Positions 48,981-63,875 of a stretch of DNA of 64,000 bases are shown piece by piece. Every line of letters begins with the position of its first letter. Within the stretch, counting starts at the first letter, position 1. The notes beneath the pieces are model-generated. The model did no database searches and was not told the DNA's origin. It worked only from the letters and a program-made list of their open reading frames with translations. The stretch comes from Occultella aeris (lineage in GTDB: Bacteria; Actinomycetota; Actinomycetes; Actinomycetales; Beutenbergiaceae): NCBI RefSeq assembly GCF_902703175.1, contig NZ_CACRYJ010000060.1, forward strand, positions 19,046 to 83,045, in the 5' to 3' direction. The translations under genes and the position numbers were made by a program.

Positions 48981-49694
48981 GCCGGTCTCGGTCCTCCCGG
49001 ACTCGATCGCGGACTCCCCGGCAGTGACGTCCCCCTCGTCGTCCGCCGAGAACTCGGCTCCGTCGGGCCACGCGCAGATGCACACCTTGTTGCCGGCCCG
49101 GTCGGCGAGGATCCAGTGACCCGGTGCGGCGTCGTGCACCACGATCCCGCCGGCCGCCACGGCCGCATCGAACCGAGCCTGCGAATGCTCGCGCGCCACG
49201 GAGACATCGATGTGCATCGCATGCCTCAGCGGCTTGGTCTCGTCCAGGTCCTGCATCCAGACCGTTGAGCCGTGGCCGAGCGGGTCGACACCGTTGTCGT
49301 CGGCCACAGGGTCGTAGCCGAGGACGGCCCGCCAGAAGCCGACGTCGATCGTCTCGGGCTTCGCCGCGATCGCGAGCTGGACCTCATGGACCGCCGCGCG
49401 ATCAGCCGGTGCGCCGTGCCGCCCGGCCGTGGCCGAGACCGCCCTGGCCAGGCCGACGTGCTCCGGCTCGAGCGCCCACAGGTCCCGGGTGAGTCGCACC
49501 GTGAGCCGGTCATCCGCGATGGTCAGGAGCCGGCCGGAACCCTCGAAGCCCGCGACCTCGGCGATCGCCGCCGCGAGCCGCACTGAGTCAGCGAGCGAGC
49601 CGGTCCGGAACACCGCCGTCGCGCCGCCGTGCAGCACGACCCAGTCCTCGACGCCGGTGGCCTCGAGGAAGTGACGCCAACCCTGCTCACTCAT
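48978..49694 (-). CDS. Pterin-dehydratase-like/VOC two-domain protein
   Basis: A 238-residue protein whose first half resembles a pterin-4a-carbinolamine dehydratase fold (TAVFRTGSLADSVRLAAAIA, then DRLTVRLTRDLWALEPEHVG) and whose second half is a glyoxalase/VOC domain (VGFWRAVLGYDPVADDN, HAMHIDVSVAREHSQARFDA, APGHWILADRAGNKVCICAW). This combination is known in actinobacteria without an assigned reaction. GGAGGT lies six bases before ATG 49694. Divergent from the ribosomal-protection gene. Confidence 0.78.
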   Translation of the reverse strand: MSEQGWRHFLEATGVEDWVVLHGGATAVFRTGSLADSVRLAAAIAEVAGFEGSGRLLTIADDRLTVRLTRDLWALEPEHVGLARAVSATAGRHGAPADRAAVHEVQLAIAAKPETIDVGFWRAVLGYDPVADDNGVDPLGHGSTVWMQDLDETKPLRHAMHIDVSVAREHSQARFDAAVAAGGIVVHDAAPGHWILADRAGNKVCICAWPDGAEFSADDEGDVTAGESAIESGRTETG

Positions 49695-49816
49695 GACCGG
49701 ACCTCCGGGTCTGGTGGTACGACCACGATCCTGCCTGATGCGATGCGCGAAGGTGCGCAACGACGCGGTGGTATCGCGTCGAGGCTCGATGGCGTCGGAG
49801 CTCGATGTAAATCGCG

Positions 49817-49875
49817 TTGACACTGCGCCGGGCACGGCCGCAGGATCGTCGGGTCCTGTCCGAATAGTTGACAGG
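49817..49875 (+). promoter_or_regulatory. Promoter and inverted repeat upstream of the ribosomal-protection gene
   Basis: TTGACA (49817-49822), an 18-base spacer and CAGGAT (49841-49846) resemble a sigma70 promoter. Just downstream is the inverted repeat CCTGTC (49855-49860) and GACAGG (49870-49875) with nine bases between. The 257-base divergent gap contains no other signal that I recognise. Confidence 0.4.
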
Positions 49876-49902
49876 TTCCCCGACCGGAAGAACGGAGCCA
49901 CC

Positions 49903-49989
49903 ATGCGCGAGTTCGTGTGCCCAGCCACTGCCGACCTGCACACGAGGAGCCATGGACCGTTCGAACTCGCAGAGATCCGCATCACCTGA
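49903..49989 (+). CDS. Short upstream ORF overlapping the ribosomal-protection gene
   Basis: A 28-codon frame starting [18 protein letters not shown], with GGAG a few bases before its ATG, ending at 49989. The main gene starts at 49952 inside it in another frame, so translation of one bears on the other. Whether it is translated is unproven. Confidence 0.35.
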   Translation: MREFVCPATADLHTRSHGPFELAEIRIT

Positions 49990-51994
49990 CGCCGACCCGA
50001 GCAAAGCCTCGGATCCGCCCGCCGCGGGTGCGCCGCCCCACTCGGGCTCACGCCGGCTCAACCTCGGCGTACTGGCCCATGTCGACGCCGGCAAGACCTC
50101 TCTGACCGAAGCGCTGCTGCACGCCGGGGGAGCGATCGACCAGATCGGCCGGGTGGATGCCGGCACGACCCAGACGGACACCCTTGCCCTGGAGCGGCAG
50201 CGCGGTATCACCATCCGCTCCGCCGTCGCGTCGTTCAGCGTCGGCGATCTCACCGTCAATCTGGTGGATACACCGGGCCATCCGGACTTCATCGCCGAGG
50301 TCGAGCGGTCGCTGGCAGTTCTGGACGGTGCGGTCCTGGTGCTCTCCGCGGTCGAGGGCGTGCAGGCCCAGACCGTGGTGCTGTACCGGGCGCTGCGGCG
50401 CATGGGCGTGCCGATGGTGCTGTTCGTCAACAAGATCGACCGATCCGGAGCGGCGCCCAGGAGGGTCCTCGACGAGATCCGGCTCCGGTTGGGCTCGTCG
50501 GTGGTGCCGTTGACCCGCGTGCTCGGCGCGGGCGCACCCGCGGCGCAGAGCCAGTCGCTCGCCTGGGACGAAACGGTGGTGGCGGAGGATCTGACGGCTC
50601 GGCTGGCCGAGCATGACGACGAACTGCTCGCCGAGTGGGTCGCCGTCCCGCCTCCGGTCGGCGTGGCGCGACTGCGCATGAGTCTGGAGCGGCTGACCCG
50701 CGCCGGAGCCGTCGAACCGGTCGTGTTCGGCTCGGCCCGAACCGGTGCCGGAATCACCGAGCTGATCGACGCGGTGACCCAGTTCCTCACGCCGCCCGCC
50801 GGCGATGACGCAGCCCCTGTGTCGGCGCAGATCTTCAAGGTCGAGCATCCCGCGTCCGGAGGACGGCAGGCCACGGTGCGGATGCGCGCCGGCGTGCTGC
50901 GCCTTCGGGACCGGGTGCCGCTCGGTGGTGGCCGGTCGGCGACCGTGACGGAGCTCGAGGTCTTCGAGCCGGGCGGGCCGGTGCGGCGTGATCGGGTAGC
51001 GGCAGGGCAGATCGCCCGGGTCCGAGGCTTGGACTCCGCGCAGATTGGTGACTGGATCGGCTCCGGACCCGCGCCCGCCGCTCGGTCGGTGCTGCCCAGG
51101 CCGGGGTTCGAGACCCGTGTGGCTGCGCGTGATCCTCGCAAGCAGTACGACCTGCGCAAGGCGCTGACGGAGCTGGCCGACATCGACCCGCTGATCTCCG
51201 TGCGGCCCGACCGGGGCGCCGTGCGGATCAGCACCTACGGGGAGGTGCAGCAACAGGTCCTGGCCCAGACGCTGGCTGCCGACTTCGGCATCGATGCCGC
51301 CTTCAGTGGGACCACGGTGGTGTGCGTCGAACGACCGTCGAGCACGGGGACGGCCGTGCGTCGGATGGGTGACCCGGACCACCTGTACGGCTACTCCCTC
51401 GGGGTGCGCATCGTGCCGGCCGCGCCGGGCAGCGGCGTCGACCTGGTGGTCGAGGCACCGCGTGCCGGGCTTCCGTTGCACGTGTACGCCACCCTCGACG
51501 GCTTCCGGTCGGCGATGCTGGGCTACCTGGCGGAGCCCCTCGGATCCGGACCGCGCGGCTGGCCGGTCACGGACCTCAGGGTCACGGTGATCGAGAGCGA
51601 CTACCCTCCGGCCGGTCCGCGCGCGTCCGACGTGCGGCACACCACGGAGGTCGTGGTGCGAGAAGCGCTCGACCGTGCGGGGACCACCGTCTGCGAGCCG
51701 GTCGACCGGTTCACCGTCGAGGCACCGATCGGCACCCTCGCCGCAGTCCTCGCCGTGCTCTCCCGGCACGGCGCAACGCCGGATGCCACCGACGGCCACG
51801 GCCGTTTGGCCGTGGTGACGGGAACGGTGCGAGCCGCCGCGGTCGGCGCGGTACGGGCCGGTCTGCACGGCGCCGCGAACGGACAGGGCGTCCTGGAATC
51901 GGTCCCGGACCACTTCGCGCCCATCGTCGGTGGCGGATGGTCGGACCGGGCCACCGATGATCGCGGCTGGACAGGCATCCATCCGACTGTATAG
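49952..51994 (+). CDS. Tet(M)/Otr(A)-type ribosomal protection GTPase
   Basis: An EF-G-like GTPase of 680 residues that, in its family, removes tetracycline from the ribosome. G1 is [11 protein letters not shown] (about residue 43), switch region [12 protein letters not shown]3 [18 protein letters not shown]4 NKIDRSG; later domains follow EF-G order with [20 protein letters not shown] and the domain IV/V parts. An extra Ser/Pro-rich N-terminus of about 30 residues precedes the GTPase. GAGGAG is right before ATG 49952. Resistance is a family property, not shown here. Its stop overlaps the argC ARG box. Confidence 0.88.
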   Translation: MDRSNSQRSASPDADPSKASDPPAAGAPPHSGSRRLNLGVLAHVDAGKTSLTEALLHAGGAIDQIGRVDAGTTQTDTLALERQRGITIRSAVASFSVGDLTVNLVDTPGHPDFIAEVERSLAVLDGAVLVLSAVEGVQAQTVVLYRALRRMGVPMVLFVNKIDRSGAAPRRVLDEIRLRLGSSVVPLTRVLGAGAPAAQSQSLAWDETVVAEDLTARLAEHDDELLAEWVAVPPPVGVARLRMSLERLTRAGAVEPVVFGSARTGAGITELIDAVTQFLTPPAGDDAAPVSAQIFKVEHPASGGRQATVRMRAGVLRLRDRVPLGGGRSATVTELEVFEPGGPVRRDRVAAGQIARVRGLDSAQIGDWIGSGPAPAARSVLPRPGFETRVAARDPRKQYDLRKALTELADIDPLISVRPDRGAVRISTYGEVQQQVLAQTLAADFGIDAAFSGTTVVCVERPSSTGTAVRRMGDPDHLYGYSLGVRIVPAAPGSGVDLVVEAPRAGLPLHVYATLDGFRSAMLGYLAEPLGSGPRGWPVTDLRVTVIESDYPPAGPRASDVRHTTEVVVREALDRAGTTVCEPVDRFTVEAPIGTLAAVLAVLSRHGATPDATDGHGRLAVVTGTVRAAAVGAVRAGLHGAANGQGVLESVPDHFAPIVGGGWSDRATDDRGWTGIHPTV

Positions 51995-52003
51995 TTATGC
52001 ACA
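51967..52003 (+). promoter_or_regulatory. argC promoter with overlapping ARG box
   Basis: -10 hexamer TATAGT (51990-51995), with CTGGAC 17 bases upstream as a weak -35. The ARG box TGTATAGTTATGCA (51988-52001) is a near-perfect inverted repeat covering the -10, and transcription would begin at about the ATG at 52003. ArgR, encoded at 57479 in the same operon, is the expected repressor. Confidence 0.7.
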
Positions 52004-53061
52004 TGCCTGTATCTGTCGCGATCGCCGGTGCCAGTGGCTACGCCGGCGGCGAGGTTCTGCGCCTGCTGCTCGGTCACCCAGAGGTCACCATCGGCGCGCT
52101 CACCGCCCACAAGAACGCCGGTGACCCGGTCGGGCTGCACCACCCGCACCTGCGTGACCTCGCCGAGCGCCGGTTCGTCGAGACCACGGCCGAGAACCTG
52201 CTCGGCCACGACGTCGTGGTGCTCGCCCTGCCGCACGGTGCCTCCGGCGCGATCGCGGCCGCCCTCGAGGCGGCCGGGTCCGAGGCCCTGGTGCTGGACT
52301 GCGGCGCCGACCACCGGCTCGTGGACGCGGGGGACTGGGAGGCGTTCTACGGCTCTCCCCACGCGGGCACCTGGCCCTACGGGCTGCCCGAGCTCGTGCT
52401 CGCCGACTCCGGCACCCGCCAGCGTGAGGTGCTGCGCTCGGCCCGGCGGATCGCGGTGCCCGGCTGCAACGTCACCGCCGTCACCCTGGGCATCCAGCCA
52501 GGTATCGCGACCGGGGTGGTGGAGGCGACCGACCTGGTCGCGGTCCTCGCGAACGGGTACTCCGGCGCCGGCAAGGCGGCCAAGACCCACCTGATCGCCT
52601 CCGAGGCGCTCGGTTCCGCGGTGCCCTACGCCGTCGGCGGCACGCACCGGCACATCCCCGAGATCGAACAGAACCTTCGCGCGGCGGGCGCCGAGCAGGT
52701 GCGGCTGTCGTTCACCCCGACGCTGGTGCCGATGGCCCGAGGCATCCTCGCGACCACGACGGCGCGCCTGACCGAGGGCATCGACTCCGCCACGGTCCGG
52801 GCCGCCTGGCAGACCTACTACGCCGACGAGCCGTTCGTGCACCTGCTCCCCGAGGGCCAATGGCCCACCACGGCCGCCACCGTCGGCGCGAACACCGCTC
52901 TGGTCCAGGTGGCCGTGGACGCCCGGGCCGGCCGGGTCGTGACCGTCTGCGCGATCGACAACCTCGTCAAGGGCACCGCCGGCGGTGCCATCCAGTCCAT
53001 GAACCTGGCCCTCGGCCTGCCCGAGACCATGGGCCTGCCCACGAACGGAGTCGCCCCGTGA
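52003..53061 (+). CDS. argC: N-acetyl-gamma-glutamyl-phosphate reductase
   Basis: NADPH-dependent reduction of N-acetylglutamyl phosphate, third step of arginine synthesis. 352 residues: [20 protein letters not shown] (NADP loop), [10 protein letters not shown], the active Cys in [20 protein letters not shown] and the [27 protein letters not shown] segments. ATG 52003 is chosen since it is seven bases after the -10 TATAGT; ATG 51997 would be inside the ARG box. The stop overlaps the argJ GTG. Confidence 0.96.
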   Translation: MPVSVAIAGASGYAGGEVLRLLLGHPEVTIGALTAHKNAGDPVGLHHPHLRDLAERRFVETTAENLLGHDVVVLALPHGASGAIAAALEAAGSEALVLDCGADHRLVDAGDWEAFYGSPHAGTWPYGLPELVLADSGTRQREVLRSARRIAVPGCNVTAVTLGIQPGIATGVVEATDLVAVLANGYSGAGKAAKTHLIASEALGSAVPYAVGGTHRHIPEIEQNLRAAGAEQVRLSFTPTLVPMARGILATTTARLTEGIDSATVRAAWQTYYADEPFVHLLPEGQWPTTAATVGANTALVQVAVDARAGRVVTVCAIDNLVKGTAGGAIQSMNLALGLPETMGLPTNGVAP

Positions 53062-54221
53062 GCATCACCGCACCCGCCGGGTTCCGCGCCGCCGGCGTCA
53101 CCGCCGGCCTCAAGTCCTCCGGAAGACCCGACCTCGCCCTGGTCGTCAACGACGGGCCCGACCAGGTCGGCGCCGCGGTGTTCACGAGCAACCGGGTGGT
53201 CGGCGCCCCGGTGATCTGGTCGCGCCAGGCGGTGACCGACAACATCGTGCACGCCGTGGTCCTGAACTCCGGCGGCGCGAACGTGGCCACCGGCCCGGAC
53301 GGCTTCGCCCACGCCCACGCCACCGCCGAGAAGACGGCCGCCCTGCTCGGCGCGTCCGCGGCCGACGTGGTGGTCTGCTCCACCGGCCTGATCGGGGTGC
53401 CGTTGGCGGCCGACAAACTGCTCGCCGGGCTCGACCGGGCCGTCGACGGCCTGTCCGTGGACGGCGGCCCGGCCGCAGCGACGGCGATCATGACGACCGA
53501 TACGGTGCCCAAGCAGGTGCTGGTCGAGGCGGGTGGCTGGTCCCTGGGGGGCATGGCCAAGGGTGCGGGCATGCTGGCCCCGTCGCTGGCGACCATGCTC
53601 GTGGTGCTCACCACCGACGCCGTGGTCGACGCCGCCACCGCCGATGCCGCGCTGCGGGCGGCCACCGCCACCACGTTCGACCGGATCGACTCCGACGGCT
53701 GCATGTCCACCTCGGACACCGTGGTGCTGTTGAGCTCCGGCGCCAGCGGCCATACCCCGGAGCCCGCCGAGTTCGCCGAGGCCGTCCAGTCCGCCTGCGC
53801 TCAGCTCGCCAGGGCCCTGATCGCCGACGCCGAGGGCGCCAGCCACGACATCGCCGTGCAGGTGGTCGGGGCCAGCGACGAGGCCGCGGCGGTGGCCGTG
53901 GGCCGCGCGGTCACCCGCTCGAACCTGTTCAAGGCCGCCATGTTCGGCAACGACCCGAACTGGGGCCGGATCATTGCCCAGGTGGGCACGGTCCCGGAGG
54001 AGGTCGCGCCGTTCGACCCTGCCGAACTGGACGTGCGCATCAACGGGCTGCTGATCTGCCGGGCCGGGGGCGCCCACGAGGACCCGGCGCAGCTCGACCT
54101 GGCCGCCTCCCGGGAGGTGCACGTGGTCATCGACCTGCACGCCGGCGACGCCACCGCCACGATCTGGACCAATGACCTCACCCACGACTACGTCCACGAG
54201 AACAGCGCGTACTCCACATGA
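53058..54221 (+). CDS. argJ: Bifunctional glutamate N-acetyltransferase / ornithine acetyltransferase
   Basis: Transfers acetyl between acetylornithine and glutamate, making the cycle self-sustaining. 387 residues. The autocleavage site lies in [20 protein letters not shown], where the Thr after Ala becomes the nucleophile and N-terminus of the beta chain. Other conserved parts: [38 protein letters not shown] overlaps the argC stop (GTGA) and its own stop overlaps argB. Confidence 0.96.
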   Translation: MSITAPAGFRAAGVTAGLKSSGRPDLALVVNDGPDQVGAAVFTSNRVVGAPVIWSRQAVTDNIVHAVVLNSGGANVATGPDGFAHAHATAEKTAALLGASAADVVVCSTGLIGVPLAADKLLAGLDRAVDGLSVDGGPAAATAIMTTDTVPKQVLVEAGGWSLGGMAKGAGMLAPSLATMLVVLTTDAVVDAATADAALRAATATTFDRIDSDGCMSTSDTVVLLSSGASGHTPEPAEFAEAVQSACAQLARALIADAEGASHDIAVQVVGASDEAAAVAVGRAVTRSNLFKAAMFGNDPNWGRIIAQVGTVPEEVAPFDPAELDVRINGLLICRAGGAHEDPAQLDLAASREVHVVIDLHAGDATATIWTNDLTHDYVHENSAYST

Positions 54222-55270
54222 GCGAGCCCACCGACAACCAGCTCATCGACGGTCCCACCCAGCGCCCGGACCCGACCGCCGCCGTCGGCCCGGACGCGAC
54301 CCCCGCCGTCGACCCCTCGTTCGTCTTCAACACCGAGACGGACCTGTTCCCGCACCAGAAGGCCGAGGTGCTCGTCCAGGCCCTGCCGTGGCTGGAGGAG
54401 TTCGCCGGGGCGATCGTCGTCATCAAGTTCGGCGGAAACGCCATGGTCGACGCCACCCTCGAGCGTGCCTTCGCCGACGACATCCGGTTCTTCCGGTACG
54501 CCGGTCTGCGGCCCGTCGTGGTGCACGGCGGCGGCCCGCAGATCTCGGCCATGCTGGCCCGGCTCGGGATCTCCTCCGAGTTCCGCGGCGGCCTGCGGGT
54601 GACCACCCCCGAGACCATGGACGTGGTCCGGATGGTGCTCACCGGGCAGGTCCAGCGTGACCTGGTCAGCCGCCTCAATGAGCGCGAGCCGCTCGCGGTC
54701 GGGCTGTCCGGGGAGGACGGCGGCCTGTTCCGCGCGGTGAAGCGGCCCGCCATGATCGACGGCCAACCCGTCGACGTCGGCCTGGTCGGCGACGTCGTCG
54801 AGGTGCGGCCGAAGGCCGTGCAGGACCTGCTCGACGCCGGCCGGATCCCGGTGGTCTCCACGATCGCGCCCGATGGCGAGAACCCGGGTGACGTGCTCAA
54901 CGTGAACGCGGACACCGCCGCCGCCGCGCTGGCCACCGCGCTCGGCGCACAGAAGCTGGTGGTGCTCACCGACGTTGAGGGCCTGTACGCGGCCTGGCCG
55001 GACCGGACCTCCCTGATCCGCTCCATCGACGCGGACTCCCTGGAGGAGATGCTGCCCGGTCTCGAGTCCGGGATGGTGCCGAAGATGGAGGCGTGCCTGC
55101 GCGCGGTCCGCGGCGGCGTGCGCCAGGCACATGTCATCGACGGCCGCCAGCCGCACTCGCTGCTGCTGGAGATCTTCACGAACGAGGGCGTCGGCACCAT
55201 GGTGCTGCCGGTGGCCGACGGCACCACCGAGGTTGCCGAGCCCAGTGAGAACGAGGAGGACGACGCGTGA
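54218..55270 (+). CDS. argB: Acetylglutamate kinase
   Basis: Phosphorylates N-acetylglutamate, usually the arginine-inhibited step. 350 residues, longer than the usual about 300 because of an N-terminal Pro/Thr/Asp-rich extension of about 40 residues. Core motifs: [74 protein letters not shown] and [15 protein letters not shown]. Overlaps argJ and argD by four bases. Confidence 0.96.
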   Translation: MSEPTDNQLIDGPTQRPDPTAAVGPDATPAVDPSFVFNTETDLFPHQKAEVLVQALPWLEEFAGAIVVIKFGGNAMVDATLERAFADDIRFFRYAGLRPVVVHGGGPQISAMLARLGISSEFRGGLRVTTPETMDVVRMVLTGQVQRDLVSRLNEREPLAVGLSGEDGGLFRAVKRPAMIDGQPVDVGLVGDVVEVRPKAVQDLLDAGRIPVVSTIAPDGENPGDVLNVNADTAAAALATALGAQKLVVLTDVEGLYAAWPDRTSLIRSIDADSLEEMLPGLESGMVPKMEACLRAVRGGVRQAHVIDGRQPHSLLLEIFTNEGVGTMVLPVADGTTEVAEPSENEEDDA

Positions 55271-56526
55271 GCGAAGTGATCGACGCAGCCACCGGCTCGC
55301 TGACCCAGGACGACTGGCAGCGCCGGTACGCCGGCGCGCTGATGAACACGTTCGGGCCGCCGCAGCGGGTGCTCGTTCGCGGCGAGGGCTGCTATGTGTG
55401 GGACGCCGACGGCAACCGCTACCTCGACCTGCTCGCCGGCATCGCGGTCAACGCGCTCGGCCACGCCCACCCCACGCTGACCGGGGCGATCAGCGCCCAG
55501 CTCGGCACGCTGGGGCACATCTCCAACTTCTTCGCCTCGCCCACCCAGATCACGCTCGCCGAGCGGCTACTCGCCCTCGTGGTCGACGGCGGCGCACCGG
55601 CGGGCGGTCGGGTGTTCTTCACGAACTCCGGCACCGAGGCGATGGAGGCCGCGTTCAAACTCGCGCGCCGCCACGGCGGCCCGGACCGGGATCGCATCCT
55701 GGCCCTGCAGGGCGCGTTCCACGGCCGGTCGATGGGGGCGCTCGCCCTCACCGCCAAGGCCGCGTACCGGGAACCGTTCGAGCCGCTGCCGGGCGGGGTG
55801 GAGCATCTGCCGTTCGGTGACCTCGCCGCCCTGGAGGCCGCGTTCGCCGACGGCGGTGGGCGGGTCGCGGCGCTGATCGTCGAGCCGGTCCAGGGGGAGG
55901 CCGGCGTGCGCGCGCTGCCGCCGGGGTACCTGGCCGCGGCGCGTGAGATCACCTCCGCGCACGGGGCGCTGCTGATCCTCGACGAGGTGCAGTCCGGCAT
56001 GGGCCGCACCGGTACCTGGATGGGCCACCACCTGCCGCACATCGGTGGGGGAGTCGTCCCCGACGCAATCGCGCTCGCCAAGGGTCTCGGCGGCGGTTTT
56101 CCGATGGGCGCGCTCGTCGCGGTCACCGAGGAGGCGGCCACGCTCCTGACCCCCGGCCAGCACGGGACCACATTCGGCGGCAACCCGGTGGCCAGCGCCG
56201 CCGCCCTCGCCACCATCCACGTCATCGAGCGCGACGGGCTGCTAGCCAACGCGACGACGGTGGGGCAGCACCTTCGCACCGAGATCGCAGCGCTCGACCA
56301 CCCGCTCGTGACCGGATGCCGCGGCGAGGGCCTGCTGATCGCTATCGAGCTCGCCGAGCCCGTGGCTCCGGCGGTCGCCGCCGCCGCGTTGCGCCGCGGC
56401 TATATCGTCAACGCGGTGGCACCGGACGCGATCCGGCTCGCCCCACCGCTGATCCTGACCACCGCGCAGGCCGACGCCCTCGTGGCGGACCTGCCGACGA
56501 TCCTCACGGAAGCGAGTGCCGCATGA
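55267..56526 (+). CDS. argD: Acetylornithine transaminase
   Basis: PLP-dependent class III aminotransferase, 419 residues. Motifs: [71 protein letters not shown] and the PLP lysine in [19 protein letters not shown], then [23 protein letters not shown] start overlaps argB (GTGA), stop overlaps argF (ATGA). Confidence 0.96.
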   Translation: MSEVIDAATGSLTQDDWQRRYAGALMNTFGPPQRVLVRGEGCYVWDADGNRYLDLLAGIAVNALGHAHPTLTGAISAQLGTLGHISNFFASPTQITLAERLLALVVDGGAPAGGRVFFTNSGTEAMEAAFKLARRHGGPDRDRILALQGAFHGRSMGALALTAKAAYREPFEPLPGGVEHLPFGDLAALEAAFADGGGRVAALIVEPVQGEAGVRALPPGYLAAAREITSAHGALLILDEVQSGMGRTGTWMGHHLPHIGGGVVPDAIALAKGLGGGFPMGALVAVTEEAATLLTPGQHGTTFGGNPVASAAALATIHVIERDGLLANATTVGQHLRTEIAALDHPLVTGCRGEGLLIAIELAEPVAPAVAAAALRRGYIVNAVAPDAIRLAPPLILTTAQADALVADLPTILTEASAA

Positions 56527-57478
56527 GCCTTCGCCACTTCCTCGCCGACGACGACCTGACCAGTGCCGAGCAGCGCGAGGTCCTGCTGCTCGCGCTCGCC
56601 ACCAAGGCGGCCCGGCACGCGTTCCGGCCGCTGGCCGGCCCGCAGGCCGTCGCGATCATCTTCGACAAGCCCACCCTGCGCACCCAGGCGTCGTTCACCG
56701 CGGGGGTCGCCGAGCTCGGCGGCTACCCGATGCTCGTCGACGGCAAGCTCGCCCAGGTCGGCGTCCGGGAGTCCGTTCCGGACGTCGCGCGGGTGCTCGG
56801 CCGGATGACGTCGGCGATCGTCTGGCGCACGTTCGGGCAGGACCGGATCGAGGAGATGGCGGCGCACGCCGGGGTGCCGGTCGTGAACGCGCTCACCGAC
56901 GACTACCACCCGTGCCAGATCCTCGCCGACCTGCTCACGATCGCCGAGCACACCGGTGGCCTGTCCGCCTCCGGTCCGGCGCTCGCCGGTCGCTCGTTCG
57001 CCTACGTCGGCGACGGCGCCAACAACATGGCCAACTCCTACCTGCTCGGCGGCGCGGTGGCCGGTCTGGACGTGCGGATCGGCGCGCCCGCCGACTACCA
57101 CCCGCACGCGGACATCGTGGCCCGGGCCACCGCGATCGCACGCGAGAGCGGCGGATCGGTCACCGTCACCACCGACCCGGTGGAGGCCGTCCGTGGCGCG
57201 GACGCCGTCGCCACCGACACCTGGGTGTCGATGGGACAGGAGGCCGAGTCCGAGGCACGCGAAGCGCCCTTCCGGGCCTACCAGCTGAACGACGACCTGC
57301 TCGGCCAGGCTGCGCCGTCGGCCATCGCGATGCACTGCCTGCCCGCCTACCGCGGCAAGGAGATCACCGACGAGGTGATCGAGGGACCACGCTCGGTCGT
57401 CTGGGACGAGGCCGAGAACCGGCTGCACGCGCAGAAGGCGATCCTGGCGTGGCTGCTCGAGCGGCTGGTGCAGCAGTG

Positions 57479-57479
<1 letters not shown>
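56523..57479 (+). CDS. argF: Ornithine carbamoyltransferase
   Basis: Makes citrulline from ornithine and carbamoyl phosphate. 318 residues. The carbamoyl-phosphate motif, normally STRTR, reads TLRTQ in [20 protein letters not shown] is normal in [31 protein letters not shown] and [20 protein letters not shown] carry the ornithine site and catalytic Cys. The altered first motif keeps the central Arg-Thr. ATG overlaps argD and the stop is shared with the argR ATG. Confidence 0.94.
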
Positions 57480-61443
<3,964 letters not shown>

Positions 61444-61447
<4 letters not shown>

Positions 61448-62067
61448 GAGGCGCCCTCGACCTGTCCCGGCGCAGCACCGAGTTCGCGTCGGAGCTGTTG
61501 GGCGCCACGCTCACGTCCCGGGTCGGCGGGCACGAGGTCACCGTCCGGCTCGTGGAGGTCGAGGCCTACGAGGGCACCGATGATCCGGGCTCGCACGCCT
61601 ACCGCGGCCCGACCCTGCGCAACGAGGTGATGTTCGGGCCGGCCGGGCATCTCTACGTGTACCGACACCTCGGGCTGCACCACTGCGCCAATCTCGTCTG
61701 CGGGCCCGACGGCGTCGCCTCCGCGGTCCTGCTGCGCGCCGGCGAGGTGGTCGCCGGGACCGGCGAGGCCCGACGGCGTCGGCTCGCCTCGGGCGTGTGC
61801 CGCGCCGATCGTGACCTCGCCAGGGGACCGGCGCGCCTGGCCGTGGTGCTCGGACTCACCCGAGAGCACAACGGAGCCGTCGTCACCCAGGGCGGTGACG
61901 CCGTCGGGCTCCTGAGCCTGGACCGCGGCGAGCCGCCGGCGGCCGTGGCCAGCGGCGGCCGGGTCGGCGTGAGCGGCGCCGGGGGAGACGCCGAGAGGTT
62001 CGGCTGGCGGTACTGGGTCGACGGTGACCCCCACGTGTCCGCCTACCGGTCCGCCGGTCGCCGTTAG
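61444..62067 (+). CDS. DNA-3-methyladenine glycosylase (AAG/MPG type)
   Basis: Base-excision-repair glycosylase removing alkylated purines. 207 residues of the AAG fold: FASELLGATLTSRVGG, VEVEAYEGTDDPGSHAYRGP with the catalytic Glu, TLRNEVMFGPAGHLYVYRHL and LHHCANLVCGPDGVASAVLL. The RGPARLAVVLGL segment and the final YWVDGDPHVSAYRSAGRR are typical. The ATG overlaps the preceding stop (ATGA). It leads into tyrS. Confidence 0.9.
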
Positions 62068-62077
62068 GCTCGCACCT

Positions 62078-62092
62078 GGCGGGCAACCCGCC
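62078..62092 (+). promoter_or_regulatory. Small hairpin in the tyrS leader
   Basis: GGCGGG and CCCGCC separated by CAA, located between the mpg stop and tyrS. TAGGCT (62065-62070) just before it could be a -10. A weak terminator or leader element; no T-box features are recognisable. Confidence 0.3.
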
Positions 62093-62153
62093 GCACCCCA
62101 CGCGGTTCCGACGTATCCGCGTGTCACTCCACCCGAGAGGCAGAGAAGTAGCC

Positions 62154-63413
62154 GTGAACGACATCCTCGACGAGCTGCGCTGGCGCGGTCTGATCGCCCA
62201 GTCGACCGATGAGTCGGCGTTGGCCGACGCACTCGCGGCGGGGCCGGTCACGTACTACGCCGGCTTCGACCCCACCGGCCCGAGCCTGCACCACGGGCAC
62301 CTCGTGCAGCTGGTGCTGCTGCGACACCTGCAGCGTGCCGGCCACCGGGCTCTCGCCCTCGTCGGCGGCGCCACCGGCCTGATCGGCGACCCGCGGATGT
62401 CCGGCGAGCGAACGCTGAACACGAAGGAGGTCGTGGCCGAGTGGACGATGCGTCTGCACGCCCAGATCTCCCGGTTCCTCGACTTCGAGGGCGACAACCC
62501 GGCCACCATGGTGAACAACCTCGACTGGACCGCGCCGCTGTCCGCGATCGACTTCCTGCGGGACATCGGCAAGCACTACCGGCTGGGCACCATGCTCGCG
62601 AAGGACACGGTGGCCCGCCGGCTCAGCAGCGACGAGGGCATCAGTTTCACCGAGTTCAGTTACCAGATCCTGCAGGGCATGGACTTCCTGGAACTGAACC
62701 GGCGCTACGGCTGCACGCTGCAGACCGGCGGCAACGACCAGTGGGGCAACCTGCTCTCCGGCGTGGACCTGATCCGCAAGGCGGACGGTGGCACGGTGCA
62801 CGTGCTCACCACCCCGCTCATCACGAAGGCGGACGGCACCAAGTTCGGCAAGACCGAGGGCGGTGCGGTCTGGCTGGCCCCGGACATGATGAGCCCGTAC
62901 GCCTTCTTCCAGTTCTGGGTGAACACCGACGACGCCGACGTGGTGGGCTACCTGAAGATCTTCACGTTCCTCGACCGGGAGCGGATAACCGAGCTGGAGC
63001 AGGCCGTCGCCGACGCACCCCGCGCCCGTGAGGCCCAGCGGGTGCTCGCCCGTGAGGTGACCACGCTGGTGCACGGCGCGGACGCCACGGCCCGGGTCGA
63101 GGCCGCCTCGGCGGCCCTGTTCGGCGGCGGGGATCTGCACGACCTCGACGCCGGAACGCTCGCGGATGCCGTGGCGGAGGTGCCGCGGGGCACCGTGGTG
63201 CCGGGGGAGTCCACGATCGTGGATGCCCTCGTGGCCGCCGGCCTGGAGAAGGGACGCAACGCCGCCCGCCGCGTGGTCGGTGAGGGGGGCGCGTACCTGA
63301 ACAACGTGAAGATCTCCGACCCGGAGCAGATCATCACCGAGGGGGACCTCCTCGCCGGCGGTGTCGCCCTGGTGCGCCGTGGGCGTCGGAGCCTGGCGGT
63401 CATCACCCGCTGA
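62154..63413 (+). CDS. tyrS: Tyrosine-tRNA ligase
   Basis: Class I synthetase charging tRNA-Tyr. 419 residues. HIGH-type motif PTGPSLHHGHLVQLVLLR, YQILQGMDFLELNRRYGCTL with Tyr-site residues, GGNDQWGNLLSGVDLI, KMSKS-type loop KFGKTEGG and a C-terminal S4-like RNA-binding domain (GRNAARRVVGEGGAYLNNVK). GTG 62154 gives the standard start; a GTG at 62121 would extend through leader sequence. A large hairpin follows the stop. Confidence 0.96.
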   Translation: MNDILDELRWRGLIAQSTDESALADALAAGPVTYYAGFDPTGPSLHHGHLVQLVLLRHLQRAGHRALALVGGATGLIGDPRMSGERTLNTKEVVAEWTMRLHAQISRFLDFEGDNPATMVNNLDWTAPLSAIDFLRDIGKHYRLGTMLAKDTVARRLSSDEGISFTEFSYQILQGMDFLELNRRYGCTLQTGGNDQWGNLLSGVDLIRKADGGTVHVLTTPLITKADGTKFGKTEGGAVWLAPDMMSPYAFFQFWVNTDDADVVGYLKIFTFLDRERITELEQAVADAPRAREAQRVLAREVTTLVHGADATARVEAASAALFGGGDLHDLDAGTLADAVAEVPRGTVVPGESTIVDALVAAGLEKGRNAARRVVGEGGAYLNNVKISDPEQIITEGDLLAGGVALVRRGRRSLAVITR

Positions 63414-63438
63414 TCGACCCGCACCCGCTGCCCGATGC

Positions 63439-63480
63439 CGGCCGGCCTGCCGAGGACCCTTGGGTCCCGGCGGCCGGCCG
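63439..63480 (+). terminator. Terminator hairpin after tyrS
   Basis: A 19-bp stem with two bulges: CGGCCGGCC(T)GCCG(A)GGACCC pairs with GGGTCCCGGCGGCCGGCCG around a TT loop, starting 25 bases after the tyrS stop. It has no T tract. It should separate tyrS from the rRNA promoter region. Confidence 0.7.
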
Positions 63481-63663
63481 CGCTCGTTCCGGCGAGCGGC
63501 ATCACCCGGCCCGGGCCGGATCGTGACTCAGGTCACTGGGACCAGTTCCTGCCGGATCCGGGCCGAAGCCGAGACCTACGAGTTCCACCGAACGGACGTT
63601 GCCGCAGGTCAGAGGCCATCAACGCGACCCGAACGGGTGCCCGTGGGGCGCGCTGCGGGTGAT

Positions 63664-63692
63664 TTGACCCCTGCGCCGGCACGACGTAATGT
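63664..63692 (+). promoter_or_regulatory. rRNA operon promoter P1
   Basis: TTGACC (63664-63669), exactly 17 bases, then TAATGT (63687-63692): a close match to the housekeeping consensus. It is the upstream of two promoters before the rRNA leader. Confidence 0.6.
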
Positions 63693-63875
63693 TTCACCTC
63701 GTTGCCCCGACAGGGAGGAACGGACACCGAGAGGTGGACGGTCCCGGATAGAGGGCACGAACCCCCGGCAGTCACCCGATGCGATGCATCGAGGAGCGAC
63801 AGGACGGGCCTTGGACCACAGTCCACGCAGCAACTCCATGCCCACCGGCAGTAAGCACGAGCCGGAACGCAGGAT

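Noticed and set aside
50048..51982. 644-codon minus-strand frame under the ribosomal-protection gene
   Set aside because: The plus strand has all GTPase motifs; the antisense frame has no recognisable domain and has shadow composition.
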